From positions 24,592,982 through 24,656,981 of the forward strand of contig OZ025241.1 in assembly GCA_964019155.1 (NCBI GenBank): a stretch of DNA of 64,000 bases. The letters run 5' to 3'. This stretch comes from Osedax fenrisi. Lineage: Eukaryota > Annelida > Polychaeta > Sabellida > Siboglinidae. The translations under genes and the position numbers were made by a program. The notes beneath the pieces are model-generated. The model saw only the letters and a list, made by a program, of their open reading frames with translations. It ran no database searches and was not told the DNA's origin. Below, one piece after another: positions 11,441 to 23,005 of the stretch (the stretch's first letter is position 1; the number at the start of each line of letters is the position of its first letter).

Positions 11441-13170
11441 ATAAGTTAATATTATATATAAATATATATATATAAATATGAATACCATATATATATTTTA
11501 GTGTATATTTATGCAGGAATGATGTATATATAAACACAAATATATATATATATATATATATATCAATGCATACATATAAAATTCATATATACTTTAATGC
11601 AACAAATAACTATTAGAATATTATCAAATATATAGAATTAGATAATGAAATTAAATATATATTATGTAATAATTCAAAATAAAAAGCATGCAAAAATAAT
11701 GAAATATACATTAATTTAATTTCCAAAACAAAAAATAAAAAATATATGAATAGAATTAATTAAAATGAAATTAATTTACTAAATAAATCAATATATTAAT
11801 TTATAGAAAAATAAGTCACATATGTAAAATAATTATATATATATATATTAATTCCATATAAAATATGTGTATATAATATATTAATAATTAGATAGCGGTC
11901 AAGATATAATTTTATAAATAAATTAGCACATATATATGGAAGCATATATATATAATAAATATAATAAAATTTAGTAGAACAAATATAATCAATTTAAATT
12001 TAATTGAATTTAAAATAAAAATTTAATTTAAAAATAAATAAATAAAGTAACTAAGCTGAATACGAAATACGTCTGTACTGTAGGAAGGATAAAACAAGAC
12101 CGATATAATATATTACCTGTCACCATCTCACCTGTTATAATATTTATTTATATAATATCTTGATACTGATGTTATTTTTAAGATAATTAATTATAAATTA
12201 ATGAATATTTATTTGGAGATTTTAAAATTAGAGTCTGGAAAATTTACGAGTGATTTAATAACTGTGATTGCAGAATATCTGTGTATGAAAGAATGTAATT
12301 TGTTCAAGTTAAATAATGTTACCAGAGTAAAGTGCTTTTGTATCCATTGCCGAAATATCTTCAATTGGGCCACCTGTATATCCTCTACACATATTAAAAT
12401 AAATAAGTTATTTTCTGTGGGCCAATAATAATATACCAATACAAATATGAATCTCTTTTATGTTAGATAACTTAAACTTTATATACTATGCTTAATGGGA
12501 TTATTCGATAACCAATACTCGCTCGCGGCCACCATATTATATATCCTCTTAAGATAAGTTTATAGATATATTAGTCAATAATATATAGTTATATCATTTA
12601 AACGATATTCTATTAATATGTTGCATATCACTTCCTATTCTTCCGAAACTGAATTAACTAGTGATAATCTACAGATTACCTCTATAATTATTAATTATTA
12701 CTATACAACCTAACAACATATATATGCAATATATTAATTTTGTACTGTTCTAAAAAATTTGCTAGTACATATACATCATTAAAAACCCTTATATATTTTG
12801 AGATTTTTAATGTTTTATTTATGAGAATTATCACCAATTTTGTCAGATTCATTACTTGACGTTTATTGAATATTGTGATAATCTTACATAAAAGCAATTA
12901 TTATAAACATTGCTATTGATAATAATAGTTAACTAACTTGTATCACATTACTCAACTCCCATTAATAAATAAGTTTTCAAATAAATCAATGCTTATAACT
13001 ATACTAATAATATCATCGAACAATTACAAAGTGGCAGTAGAAAATATAACACTACTTATATTTATTCAACGTCCGTGTACATACAATTAATATATAGTTT
13101 TTAAATAAATACATTCCTCTTAATCCTTAAAAACTTAACTCATTTTGATATTTGACTCCCAACTTAATTT
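11441..13170. other. AT-rich spacer with one small unknown ORF
   Basis: Low-complexity AT sequence, including (TA)n near 11540. Apart from the 75-codon frame at 12201-12428 no gene or repeat family is recognised. A GC-richer patch (about 12500-12560) has no visible structure. Confidence 0.45.
12201..12428 (+). CDS. small ORF of unknown function (75 aa) with clustered cysteines
   Basis: Open from ATG at 12201 to TAA at 12428. The sequence is not simple: residues 17-45 (LITVIAEYLCMKECN, then LFKLNNV) could be a helical F-box-like patch, followed by a CFCIHC cluster near residue 46. The complementary strand is also open for 76 codons (12209-12439), unusual at this base composition. I see no splice signals or homologue, and either strand or neither may be coding. 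No function is assigned. Confidence 0.2.
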   Translation: MNIYLEILKLESGKFTSDLITVIAEYLCMKECNLFKLNNVTRVKCFCIHCRNIFNWATCISSTHIKINKLFSVGQ

Positions 13171-13175
13171 CTCTA

Positions 13176-13316
13176 ATATATGTAAAAAATCTCATTTATT
13201 ATTATAAATATTTAACTATATTATTTAATATTTCATTAACTTCGATTATACAAATTGATCCATCCTTAAAAACTATCATGTCGCATGAATATTTTAATAT
13301 TCTACTTTATTCAATT

Positions 13317-13327
<11 letters not shown>
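13176..13327 (+). repeat. left arm of a ~145-bp inverted repeat flanking the Helitron
   Basis: The stretch from TCTCATTTATTATTATAAA to CTTTATTCAATTATAT is repeated in inverse orientation at 18650-18794 with only a few mismatches (for example ACTTCGATTATAC against ACTTTGATTATAA). The arms face each other across (TA)n, about 250 bp of unique sequence and the 5-kb Helitron-like element. It may be an older palindromic element or inverted duplication into which the Helitron landed. The frame starting at 13152 runs through it without a recognisable domain. Confidence 0.85.

Positions 13328-13406
<79 letters not shown>
13317..13406. repeat. (TA)n microsatellite, about 90 bp
   Basis: Nearly pure TA repeat with two TG interruptions at its left end. 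Comparable tracts lie at 1390-1433, 19557-19582, 21541-21586, 27091-27135, 28013-28041, 30033-30071, 30338-30402, 36786-36882, 49831-49857, 57059-57100, 57302-57337, 57697-57741 and 58385-58410. Many border mobile-element ends. Confidence 0.95.
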
Positions 13407-13408
<2 letters not shown>

Positions 13409-13624
13409 AGTTGATGATTTATTAAATAATTTAGTTTCTTTTAAACCATATCCTGACATTTTCTACAGATTTAACTATAATTCAGAACAAACTTCATGTA
13501 CATTGTCGTCATAAACTTTTAGTATTTAAATTGGTAAGAGTATATATTTATTTTTCATTTATTTATTTAGTTTTGCTTTATTTATTATAATGTTATCTAT
13601 TATATAAAAGAAAGTCTATTTAAT

Positions 13625-13655
<31 letters not shown>

Positions 13656-13656
13656 A

Positions 13657-16600
13657 TCTGGTGAGGTAACTCGAGAACCGGGGTACGTCGCGAAAATATT
13701 TTATACCCGATCTTAATAAATTTGCAACAGTATGGTCTTGGTCCGGAAAATTTTTTGAATTTTATACCGCGTACCCCAGAAAAACCTGAAAAATTGACTT
13801 TTTGCCATTAAAATGATTTTTTGTCGTCCAAAATCTTCGGCGTCGCATTTTTGAAATATTTTTTTTACATTTTTTCGAACTATTTTTTTGAATTTTTTTT
13901 GATTTTTTTTTGAAATTTTTGGAAATTTTGGAAATTTTTTGAAATATTTTTGAAATATTTTTGAAATTTTTTGAAATATTTTTGAAGTTTTTTTTAAATA
14001 TTTTTAAACATTTTTTTGAAATTTTTTTAAAATATATTTTGTAATATTATTTATATTTTTTGTATTTTAAAAAATATTATTTGAAATAATTTTTTATATT
14101 TTTCAACTATTCGTTGAAATATTATTATTTTAAGATATAATTAAAATATTATAATTATATAATAAATATATAAATATTATAAGATATAATAATATACTTT
14201 TTAAAATATTTGTAGAACATTTATAAAAAATATATTTTGTAATATTTGGAAATATTTGTTGTATACTAGGAATACAGAATCAGGAATAGCTATAATTAAT
14301 AAATAATAGATAGGCAAACAATCAAAAATCGATCAACGCAGGGTGCGGTTTGGGTTTTCGATATTTATTAAGTACTATTTTGTAATATTGGAAATATGTG
14401 TTGTATTTTTTTAAATATTATTTGAAATATTTTTGAAATATTTTTCCACTAATTTTTGAGATATTTATAAATGTATAAATTTGTTTGAATTTTAGCAACA
14501 ATTTATGTTATTGTATATGAAAAGCAGAATCATGAATATCCATAAATAATAAATAATAGATAGGTAAGCTATCAAACAACGAGTAAAGCAAAGTTGGGTA
14601 CGGCAAGAAATTCCAAATCAGGAATAGTTATAATTAATAAATGATAGATAGGCAAATAATAAAAAACCGAGCAACGCCGATTTGGAACTGTTTGGGTTTA
14701 GGTTTTCAACATATTTTGGAATATTTGAAATATCTGTTGTATTTTTTGAAATATTTTTTATCTAATTTTTTAAATATTAAAAAAAATATGTTTCTACATA
14801 TGTTTAATTTTATTTAATTGTATATACTAGAAATGTAGGATCAGGAATAGCTCTAATTAATAAATAATAAATAGGCAAACAATCAAAAACCGATAAATGT
14901 CGAGTCGAGTACTGTTTGGATTTGGGTTTAGGTTTGAGTTTTCGACATTTTTTTAAAACATATTTTGTAATATTTTAAATATTTTTTGTATTTGTTAGCA
15001 ATTATATATTTTAGAATAATCAGGAATAGCTATAATTAATAAAAATAAATAGTCAAACAATCAAAAACCTAGCAACGCCGGGTAGGGTATGACTGCTAAT
15101 ATGTTGAAATATTTTTTATATTTAAAAAATATTTTTAGACACTTTTTAAAAATATATTTTATAATATTTTAAAGTATTTTTGTATTTTTGTATTTTTACA
15201 AAATATTTTACGAATAAGTCTTAAAAAGAACAACGCTAGATCTACATCGGATACAGTTAGATTTATTAAATATTAGTTAGAAGACATCAATTAAAGAATA
15301 GCTATGCATAATTAGGAATAACTATAATTAATAATTGATAGGCAAATAATAAAAAAACGAGCAACGTCGGGTTGGGTTCGGCAAACAATTCTAAATCAGG
15401 AATAGTTATAATTAATAAAGTATAGATAGGCATATAATTAAAAACCGATCAACGCCGTTTTGGGACGGTTTGGGTTTGGGTTTTCAACATATTTTGTAAT
15501 ATTTGAAATATTTGTTGTATTTTTTAAAATATTTTTTGAAATATTTGTTCACTAATTTTTTAAATATTATAAACAATATTTTTCTATATTTGTTTGTATT
15601 TTAAATAAACTTTATTTAATTGTATATACTAGAAATATAGAATCAGAAATTGCCCTAATTAATAAATAATAAATAATAGATAGGCAAACAAACAAAAACC
15701 AAGAAATGCCGGGTCGGGTATGGTTTGTTTTTAAAACATATTTTGTAATATTTTATATATTTTTTTGCAATTTTTAGCAATTATATATTTTAGAATAATC
15801 AGGAATAGCTATAATTAATAAAAAAAATTAATAGGCATTAAAAATCAGGTATGGCTACTAATATGTTGAAATATTTTTTATATTTCTTAAAATATTTTTA
15901 GACACTTTTTAAAAATATATTTTGTAATATTTTAAATTATTATTTGTAATCTTACCAAATATTTTACAAATAATCTTAAAAACGAACAACGCTGAGTCTA
16001 CATCGGATACAGTTAGAATTAGTAAATATTAGTTAGAAGAAAACAATTAAATATTAGCTAAGTATAATCAGGAATAGCTACAATTAATAGGCAAATAATC
16101 AAAAACCTAGCAACGCAGGGTAGTGTACGGTTTGTGTTTGGGTTTAGGTTTGGGTTTTAGAAATTTTTTTAAAACATATTTTTTAATATTTGAAATATTT
16201 GTTGTATTTTTTAACATATTATTTGAAAATGTTTTCTACTTTGTTTTGTATGTCAGCTAACATTTATTTTATTATATATATATCAATTAAGAATCAGGAA
16301 TAGCTATAATTAATATATAATATATAGGAAAATAATCAAAACCGAGCAACGCCGGGTCGGGTACGGCTATTTTTTGAAATATTTTTAAAAAATTTTTTTC
16401 AAATATTTTAAAACATTTTTTTGAAATATTTGTAAACATTTTTGTGGACATTTTTTTGAAATATTTTTTTATATTTTTCAACTAATCTTTGAAATATTAT
16501 TATTTTAAGATATAATTAAAATATTATAATTATATAATAAATATATAAATATTATAAGATATAAATATTATACTTTTTAAAATATTTGTAGAAAATTTAT

Positions 16601-18640
16601 AAAAAATATATTTTGTAGCAATACAGAAATACAGAATCAGAAATAGCTATAATTAATAAATTATAAATGGGCAACAACAATCAAAAATCAAAAATCGAGC
16701 AATGCAGGGTGCAGTTTGAGTTTTCGACATTTTTTAAGTAATATTTTGTAATATTGGAAATATGTGTTGTATTTTTAAAAATATTTTGTGAAATATTTTT
16801 GAAATATTTTTCCACTAATTTTTGAGATATTAATATTTGTATAAATTTGTTTGAATTTTAGCAACAATTTATGTTATTGTATATGAAAAGCAGAATTTTG
16901 AATAGCCATAATTAATAAATAATAGATAGGTAAACTATCAAACAACAAGTAAAGCAAAGTTGGGTACGGCAAGAAATTCCAAATAAGGAATAGTTATAAT
17001 TAATAAATGATAGATAGACAAATAATAAAAAAACGAGCAACGACGATTTGGAACTGTTTGGGTTCAGGTTTTCAACATATTTTGGATTATTTGAAATATC
17101 TGTTGTATTTTTTGAAATATTTTGTCACTAATTTTTTAAATATTAAAAAAAATATGTTTCCACATTTGTTTGTATTTTAGATAAACTTTATTTAATTGTA
17201 TATACTAGAAATGTAGGATCATAAATAGCTCTAATTAATAAATAATAAATAGGCAAATAATCAAAAACCGATAAATATCGAGTCGGATACTGTTTGGATT
17301 TGGGTTTAGGTTTGAGTTTTCGACATTTTTTTAAAACATATTTTATAATATTTTAAATATTTTTTGTATTTTTTAGCAATTATATATTTTAGAATAATCA
17401 GGAATAGCTATAATTAATAAAAACAGTCAAACAATCAAAAACCTAGCAACGCCGGGTAGGGTATGGCTACTAATATGTTGAAATATTTTTTATATTTAAA
17501 AAATATTTTTAGACACTTTTTAAAAATATATTTTATAATATTTTAAATTATTTTTTGTATTTTTACAAAATATTTTACGAATAAATCTAAAAAAGAACAA
17601 CGCTAGATATACATCGGATACAGTTAGATTTATTAAATATTAGTTAGAAGACTAAAAATTAAAGATTAGCTATGCATAATTAGGAATAGCTATAATTAAT
17701 AATTGATAGGCAAATAATTAAAAACCGAGAAACGTCGTGTTGGGTAAGGCAAAAAATTTAAAATCAGGAATTGTTATAATTAATAAATAATAGATAGGAA
17801 AACAATCAAAAACCTAGCAACGCCGTGTCAGGACGGTGTGGGTTTTGGTTTTAGACATTTTTTTAAAACATATTTTATAATAATTGAAATATTAGTTGTA
17901 TTTTTTAATATATTTTTTAAAATATTTTTCCACTAATTTTTTAAATATTAAAATATTTTTCTACATTTGTTTGTATGTCATCTAACATTTATTTTATTGT
18001 ATATAAATAATAGTTAGGAACAAATTAAATATAAATATTTAGCAATGCAGAATTAGTAATAGCTATAATTAATAAATAATAATTGGCAAAAAATCAAAAA
18101 CCGAGCAACGCCAGGTCGGGTACGGTTTGGGTTTAGGTTTGGGTTTTCGACATCTTTTTAAAACATATTTTGTAATATTCAAAATATTTATTGTATTTTT
18201 TAATATATTTTTTGAAATATTTTTCTACTAATTTTTTAATTATTAAAATATTTTTCTACATTTGTTTGTATTTCAGCTAACATTTATTTAATTGTATATA
18301 TAACAATGAAGAATCAGGAACAGCTATAATTAATAAATAATAGATAGGCAAAAACAATCAATATCCGAGCAACGCCGGTTTGGGTACGGTTTGGGTTTAA
18401 GTTTGGGTTTTAGACATTTTTTAAAACATATTTTATAATATTTGTTGCATTTTTTAATATATTTCCACTAATTTTTTAAATATTTTTCTATATTTTGTTT
18501 GTATTTTAGCTAACATTTATTTTATTGTATATATAGCAATGCATAATCATGAATAGGTATATAATATATCTATAATTAATAAATAATAGATAATAGGCAA
18601 ATATTCAAAAACCGAGCAACGCCGGGTCGGGTACGGCTAG
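13657..18640 (+). mobile_element. Helitron-like element built of ~20 repeats of its own 3' end motif
   Basis: The left end is A followed by TCTGGTGAGGTAACTCGAG at 13657; the right end is GGGTACGGCTAG at 18629-18640 followed by T. Helitrons begin TC, end CTRR and insert between A and T without duplication, and all three conditions are met. The expected 3' hairpin is weak (CCGA/TCGG at 18612-18630). The interior repeats a module: AATCAGGAATAGCTATAATT, AATAGATAGGCAAACAATC, then ACCGAGCAACGCCGGGTCGG and GTACGGTTTGGGTTTGGG, then A/T-rich filler. The ACGCCG-type core recurs about 20 times (for example 14336, 14675, 15077, 15451, 16345, 17443, 18103, 18366 and 18612); only the last copy ends in CTAG. 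No Rep-helicase frame is present, so it is non-autonomous. Confidence 0.65.
14085..17770 (+). repeat. higher-order direct duplication inside the Helitron
   Basis: About 1.3 kb starting at 14085-14100 (ATATTTTTCAACTA, then AAGATATAATTAAAATATT) recurs at about 16465. The modules keep the same order in both copies: a GCAGGGTGCGG-like module at 14336 and 16695, a GATTTGGAACTG module at 14675 and 17040, and a GGGTAGGGTATGG module at 15077 and 17443. The offset is about 2.36 kb. This shows a block of several modules was duplicated after the single-module repeats arose. Confidence 0.7.
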
Positions 18641-18649
18641 TATATATAT

Positions 18650-18794
18650 ATAATTGAATAAAGTAGAATATTAAAATATACATGCGACATGATAGTTTTT
18701 AAGGATGGATCAATTTTTATAATCAAAGTTAATGAAATATTAAAAAATATAGTTAAATATTTATAATAATAAATGAGATTGTTTACACATATAC
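18650..18794 (-). repeat. right arm of the inverted repeat flanking the Helitron
   Basis: Inverse complement of 13176-13327, starting within ten bases of the Helitron 3' end and closing with a GTTTACACATAT stretch that matches ATATGTAAAAAA on the left less well. Confidence 0.85.
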
Positions 18795-18800
18795 ATTGTA

Positions 18801-19354
18801 ATCGTGTCTACCCATTATAAAACTTTCAAACTACACATATAAAAGAAAGTTAATTTAAATATGTATTTATTTATATGCGTTCTATGTTTAAGAAAATGGA
18901 TTTACAAAATCTAAAGTGCTACTAATTCTCTAGGACAATATTATTGTGATTGTTCGGATGAATTTTTTATTTCCACCTCTACACCGATCATAATTACGTA
19001 AAACTGTCCTTTTAGAGCTATTTTCCCTCTATCGGTAAATATTTTGATTTTAGAATAAAATGTTTCACATATGAAATGTATGCGAATGTGAGGTGTTTCG
19101 TAAAAATGTAATTATATTCACTTTATTTTAATAAATGCATTTGTAAATGGCAATAAACGGTAATAACGTTTACGTTTTCGCTATATTTAACGTAGCAATT
19201 TTAAATTTTTCAAAAACACTTAATTTTAAGTGCTTTGTAAATAAATAAATAAATTGTTTTCTATAATTATATATTTGGATACATCTACGTTACTAACGAT
19301 CCCACGGGTACAGCACGTATAATACCCGGGAAACGCCGGGACGTAGACAGCTAG
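18801..19354 (+). mobile_element. second Helitron-like element; 3' end clear, 5' end tentative
   Basis: The 3' end is textbook: CCCGG at 19325-19329, a GAAACG loop, CCGGG at 19336-19340, ten bases, then CTAG at 19351-19354 followed by T. An inverted TCTACGT/ACGTAGA pair (19284 and 19341) encloses the hairpin. A possible 5' TC preceded by A lies at 18801, just outside the inverted-repeat arm, giving about 554 bp, but other TC sites would serve. No coding sequence is seen. Confidence 0.45.
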
Positions 19355-19455
19355 TATATTATATATTTAAGTATATACATAAATATATTAATTATATTCC
19401 AATCTATATTCATTATTTTATTAACTATATTTTAATTATTGATAATTTATCTTAG

Positions 19456-19552
19456 ATGATTATGAAAGCAAAATAGGGCGATGTATAGAATGTGTTACAC
19501 ACGAGGTAGAGTTCGGTTATAACACTTTTTGTGAAGATTCAAATATTTTCGG

Positions 19553-19580
<28 letters not shown>
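19456..19580 (+). other. exon-like open frame with a C-x2-C motif
   Basis: After a TTTATCTTAG acceptor-like site, the frame DYESKIGRCIECVTHEVEF and then GYNTFCEDSNIFGYN is open until the (TA)n tract. It uses varied residues, unlike its AT-rich surroundings. Possible donors are weak (GAGGTAGAG near 19504). It recalls the cysteine-pair frame at 50726-50802, but no family is recognised. It may be a captured or decayed exon. Confidence 0.2.
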
Positions 19581-19582
<2 letters not shown>

Positions 19583-19583
<1 letters not shown>

Positions 19584-21121
19584 TTATTTAGCCTATATAA
19601 ACATATGTATTTTAGTTAAAAATAAATTGAATAAATAGTTATAATTAATTGTATTGCTATCATGTAATATAACGATTATACATTATTTATATTTTAATAT
19701 TAAATACAATATGTATGTAAACATATTAATTTTAATATATTACTATAGTAATACGTATTACTATAGTATAATATATTTATAAATATTTAAATAATAAAGT
19801 TTCACCTACTGTCCTCTGTTATAAATAATAATAATTATACGTATACCCGTATGTAAAATATCATACTTACTTTATTGACAATACTATTTATCTTAGGTTG
19901 TCATGTTATCCTATTAAGTTAATTTTGTCCTGCCTTTAATATCTAGCACAGTAAATAAATGTATCTACTCATACTTATTAATGATAACTTTCGTATCTAC
20001 TTTAATACACATTATTACTTTCACTAAGATGTAAATAAATATTAAAAATATTAACTCTTATTTATTAAACAATATTTACTAGATCATACTTAACTAACTA
20101 TAGTTTACTTGACTAACTATATATTACTTATCTAACTATATCTTACTTAACTAACTATATCATAATTAGCTATATCATATTTTTTCTGTCATTCACTGAC
20201 TCGATTTTAATAAAGACATATCTTGTCTTCAATAATCCTTCTTACTTTTCTATAAATAATTATTCTTCTCAGATCATCTTGCTAGTTTTCATAATTTGAA
20301 CAAAAACATAGGTTATGTTAATATAATTTCCTTAAACTCTCTTCTTCATTCATATCTCTGATATCATTCTTATTTAAAATTTTAAATCTAACAACCTTAT
20401 CCCCCTTAATTATATACTTATATCCTCAGTCAACACATAATATAACCTACATATTAAATATTATAGTTTAGCGTATATTAACTCTTTGGTATGTTTACCT
20501 ATCAAATGTTCCACATAATCACCCACTACCCTAAATGTTCATCTAATAATATACGATATATAGTTCATTATTGAATTCAGTTATAATCCTATTATATCTA
20601 ATCTATTATATTTACCTATTACTGTAGTCGTTCAATGAATCTATGTGATCATGCTTCACGTCTTCTATCTACATATATAATTGAAATTAAATATGAGGAG
20701 CCTTACAAATAGTTATATTAACTAATTCATATTATAACTTAATTCGAAGTATCTGATCATATAATCTGCTTTTGAAATGAATTATATTAATTTATAAAGT
20801 AATTTGAATTAAGTATTTGAAATATTTATTTTGTTTATGAATTTTTATAAATACTTTTTAAATACTATCTAAGATCACATTAATGCAAATCATAATTTAG
20901 TTGAATAACATATGTATTACCATTAACTAATAATATATATATATAAATATATAAATATACATTATTTATTTATATTTATTAAAAATATTATATTAATTTA
21001 TAATATTATTATAATAACTAGAAAAGGAAAACGAGAAAAAGATACTAGTTAATTGTACAGGACAATGTTATACTATTATTAAGTTTGATGCAGATCGTGT
21101 GGTTATTTTTAATATTAATTT
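19583..21121. other. AT-rich spacer with a short TTACTTAACTAACTATA repeat
   Basis: Low complexity without genes. About 20085-20185 has four to five degenerate copies of a ~24-bp unit built on TTACTTAACTAACTATATC. A TTCATC/TTCTTC-rich stretch follows near 20230-20400. Confidence 0.5.
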
Positions 21122-21538
21122 ATCCCAGTATTCAATACTCGTATTTAACTTGGATTTAGCTCGAGTTTAAACTCGTGTTTTGCCTGATAATTCAGAAACA
21201 CTATTAACACCAGCTAGATCCAAGTTTAACTCGAAATTAATCCCAGTTTAACTCAAGATTAATCCAAGTTAACTCGCGTTAAATCCAAGTTTAAAAATAA
21301 TTCAAATTATTCACATTAATATTTATATTATATCTATATATTATTTATACCTATTAATATATTGTACCTGCTAATTTATATTATATTGTTATATATATAT
21401 ATATCTATATATTATGGTTAGTTAAGTAATTACATATTGATTTTATACCAGTTTATTTTGGCGAAACTATAAATCTATAATATTATACTTAAGTATATAA
21501 TTATATGTTACATCATGTATGATATGCCCCCTATTTAT

Positions 21539-21586
<48 letters not shown>

Positions 21587-21592
<6 letters not shown>

Positions 21593-22041
21593 ATGGTAAC
21601 TACGCCCATCACGTGATCTCGTTATTATCGAGAAGTTCGGTATGATATGGTTTATTAGTGCAAACAGCGTACACTGAAAGGATAGTAAATCATATCATAT
21701 TAATTGTGATAACTTCTCGATTGATACATATTTAATAATGCATGTTGATATTATGATGTTTAATATGTATTCATATTTGTTTTAGTTTGAGGTTCATCCA
21801 TTCGCAATTCATCCAATACGTCCATCCTCCATTCCCCATATACCCCCATCCACGAACGAATCCATTCCCCATATAACCCCATCCACGAACGCACCCATTC
21901 CCTATCTACCCCATCAACGAACCACACCCTACCCCCATCCACGTCCATCCACGAACCAAACCACATTCCCCATCTACGTCAATCGTTTCCATTCAATAAA
22001 TATATAACCTATCGAGAACTATCATTCTCCGTTTTCCGGAG

Positions 22042-22047
<6 letters not shown>
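21587..22047 (+). mobile_element. 461-bp solo LTR inserted in (TA)n
   Basis: The segment runs from TGTAGTATGGTAACTACG to CCGGAGACAACA, with pure (TA)n on both sides (TATA duplication possible but indistinguishable). It is much richer in GC than its surroundings. An AATAAA at about 21996 before the right end suggests plus orientation. Inside are an inverted ATCGAGAAGTT/AACTTCTCGAT pair (about 21627 and 21712) and a C-rich minisatellite (about 21830-21985; CCCCATCCACGAACG core, about 37-bp period). The minus-strand frame 21760-21966 is only a translation of that minisatellite. Confidence 0.6.
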
Positions 22048-22078
<31 letters not shown>

Positions 22079-22339
22079 CCTTATATATAAGATACCTAAA
22101 TGCTTATATAATCTTATTATTTTATAAATATTTATAAATATATGGTATTTTATATATATATTTATATTATAGTTATACATTGTTAAATATATTTTTTTAA
22201 TATGATAAATTTATCAAAAAATATTCAATATTTTTTATTTATTTTTATTAATTTAGATTCATTAGATTTACCTAAATTTAATAAAATGATAAATAATTAA
22301 ATAATTGGTAATATTCATAGATACATATTTTGGACTAAA

Positions 22340-22590
22340 AAATAACTTGGATTATACTGTGATATAATGATCAAAGTTGCAACTAGTTAAATATGGATCA
22401 GCTAAATCCAAGTTGATCTCAGTTTAAAAAAATAACTTGGATTAAACTGTGATATAATGATCCAAGTTGAAACTAGTTAAATCTTGATCGGCTATATTCA
22501 AGTTGATCTCAGTTTAAAAATTAACTTGGATTAAACTGTGATATAATGATCCAAGTTACAACTAGTTAAATATTGATCAGATAAATCAAA
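22340..22590. repeat. three copies of a 90-bp unit with AACTTGGAT/ATCCAAGTT palindromes
   Basis: TAACTTGGATTAAACTGTG followed by ATATAATGATCCAAGTT recurs at 22344, 22434 and 22523. The third copy is cut by the LINE D tail at 22591. Each unit carries the motif in both orientations. The motif also occurs in the element's terminal repeats, which suggests transposase-binding sites (inference). Confidence 0.8.
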
Positions 22591-23005
22591 GATAGATAGA
22601 TAGATAGATAGATATATTTTATTGGATTCATTAATTTCGTTCTTTTTTTTTCATTTATTATTCTTTTTAGTTTCTTTCTTCGTTTACAAATGGCTTCAAA
22701 ATAAGACCTTGATCTTTTCGGGTTGTTGCCAGTGATTTATTCATACATGGGACAGGAACAGTGATTGTTTAATCATAATAGTTAGCTATATATTTCGTAT
22801 TTACATAAAAGATAATAATAAATAAATAAAATACAGTAGATAGACACAATTTGACATTAACAAAAATCAAAATCAAAATAATAATAACAAAAATAATTCA
22901 TACATACATATATATTTGATATAGATTTTTTATTTTATTTTTTTTTTAGTTTTTTTTAATATGTTAATTTTATTAAATTAATTTTAAATTCATTAATTTT
23001 TTAAT

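Noticed and set aside
14085..18640. CRISPR-like array of repeats and spacers
   Set aside because: Unit lengths vary widely, repeats are diverged, and the surroundings are eukaryotic transposons. The modules end in Helitron-type motifs.
21760..21966. 68-codon minus frame rich in W, G and D
   Set aside because: It is the antisense translation of the C-rich minisatellite inside a solo LTR; its repetition follows the DNA repeat.
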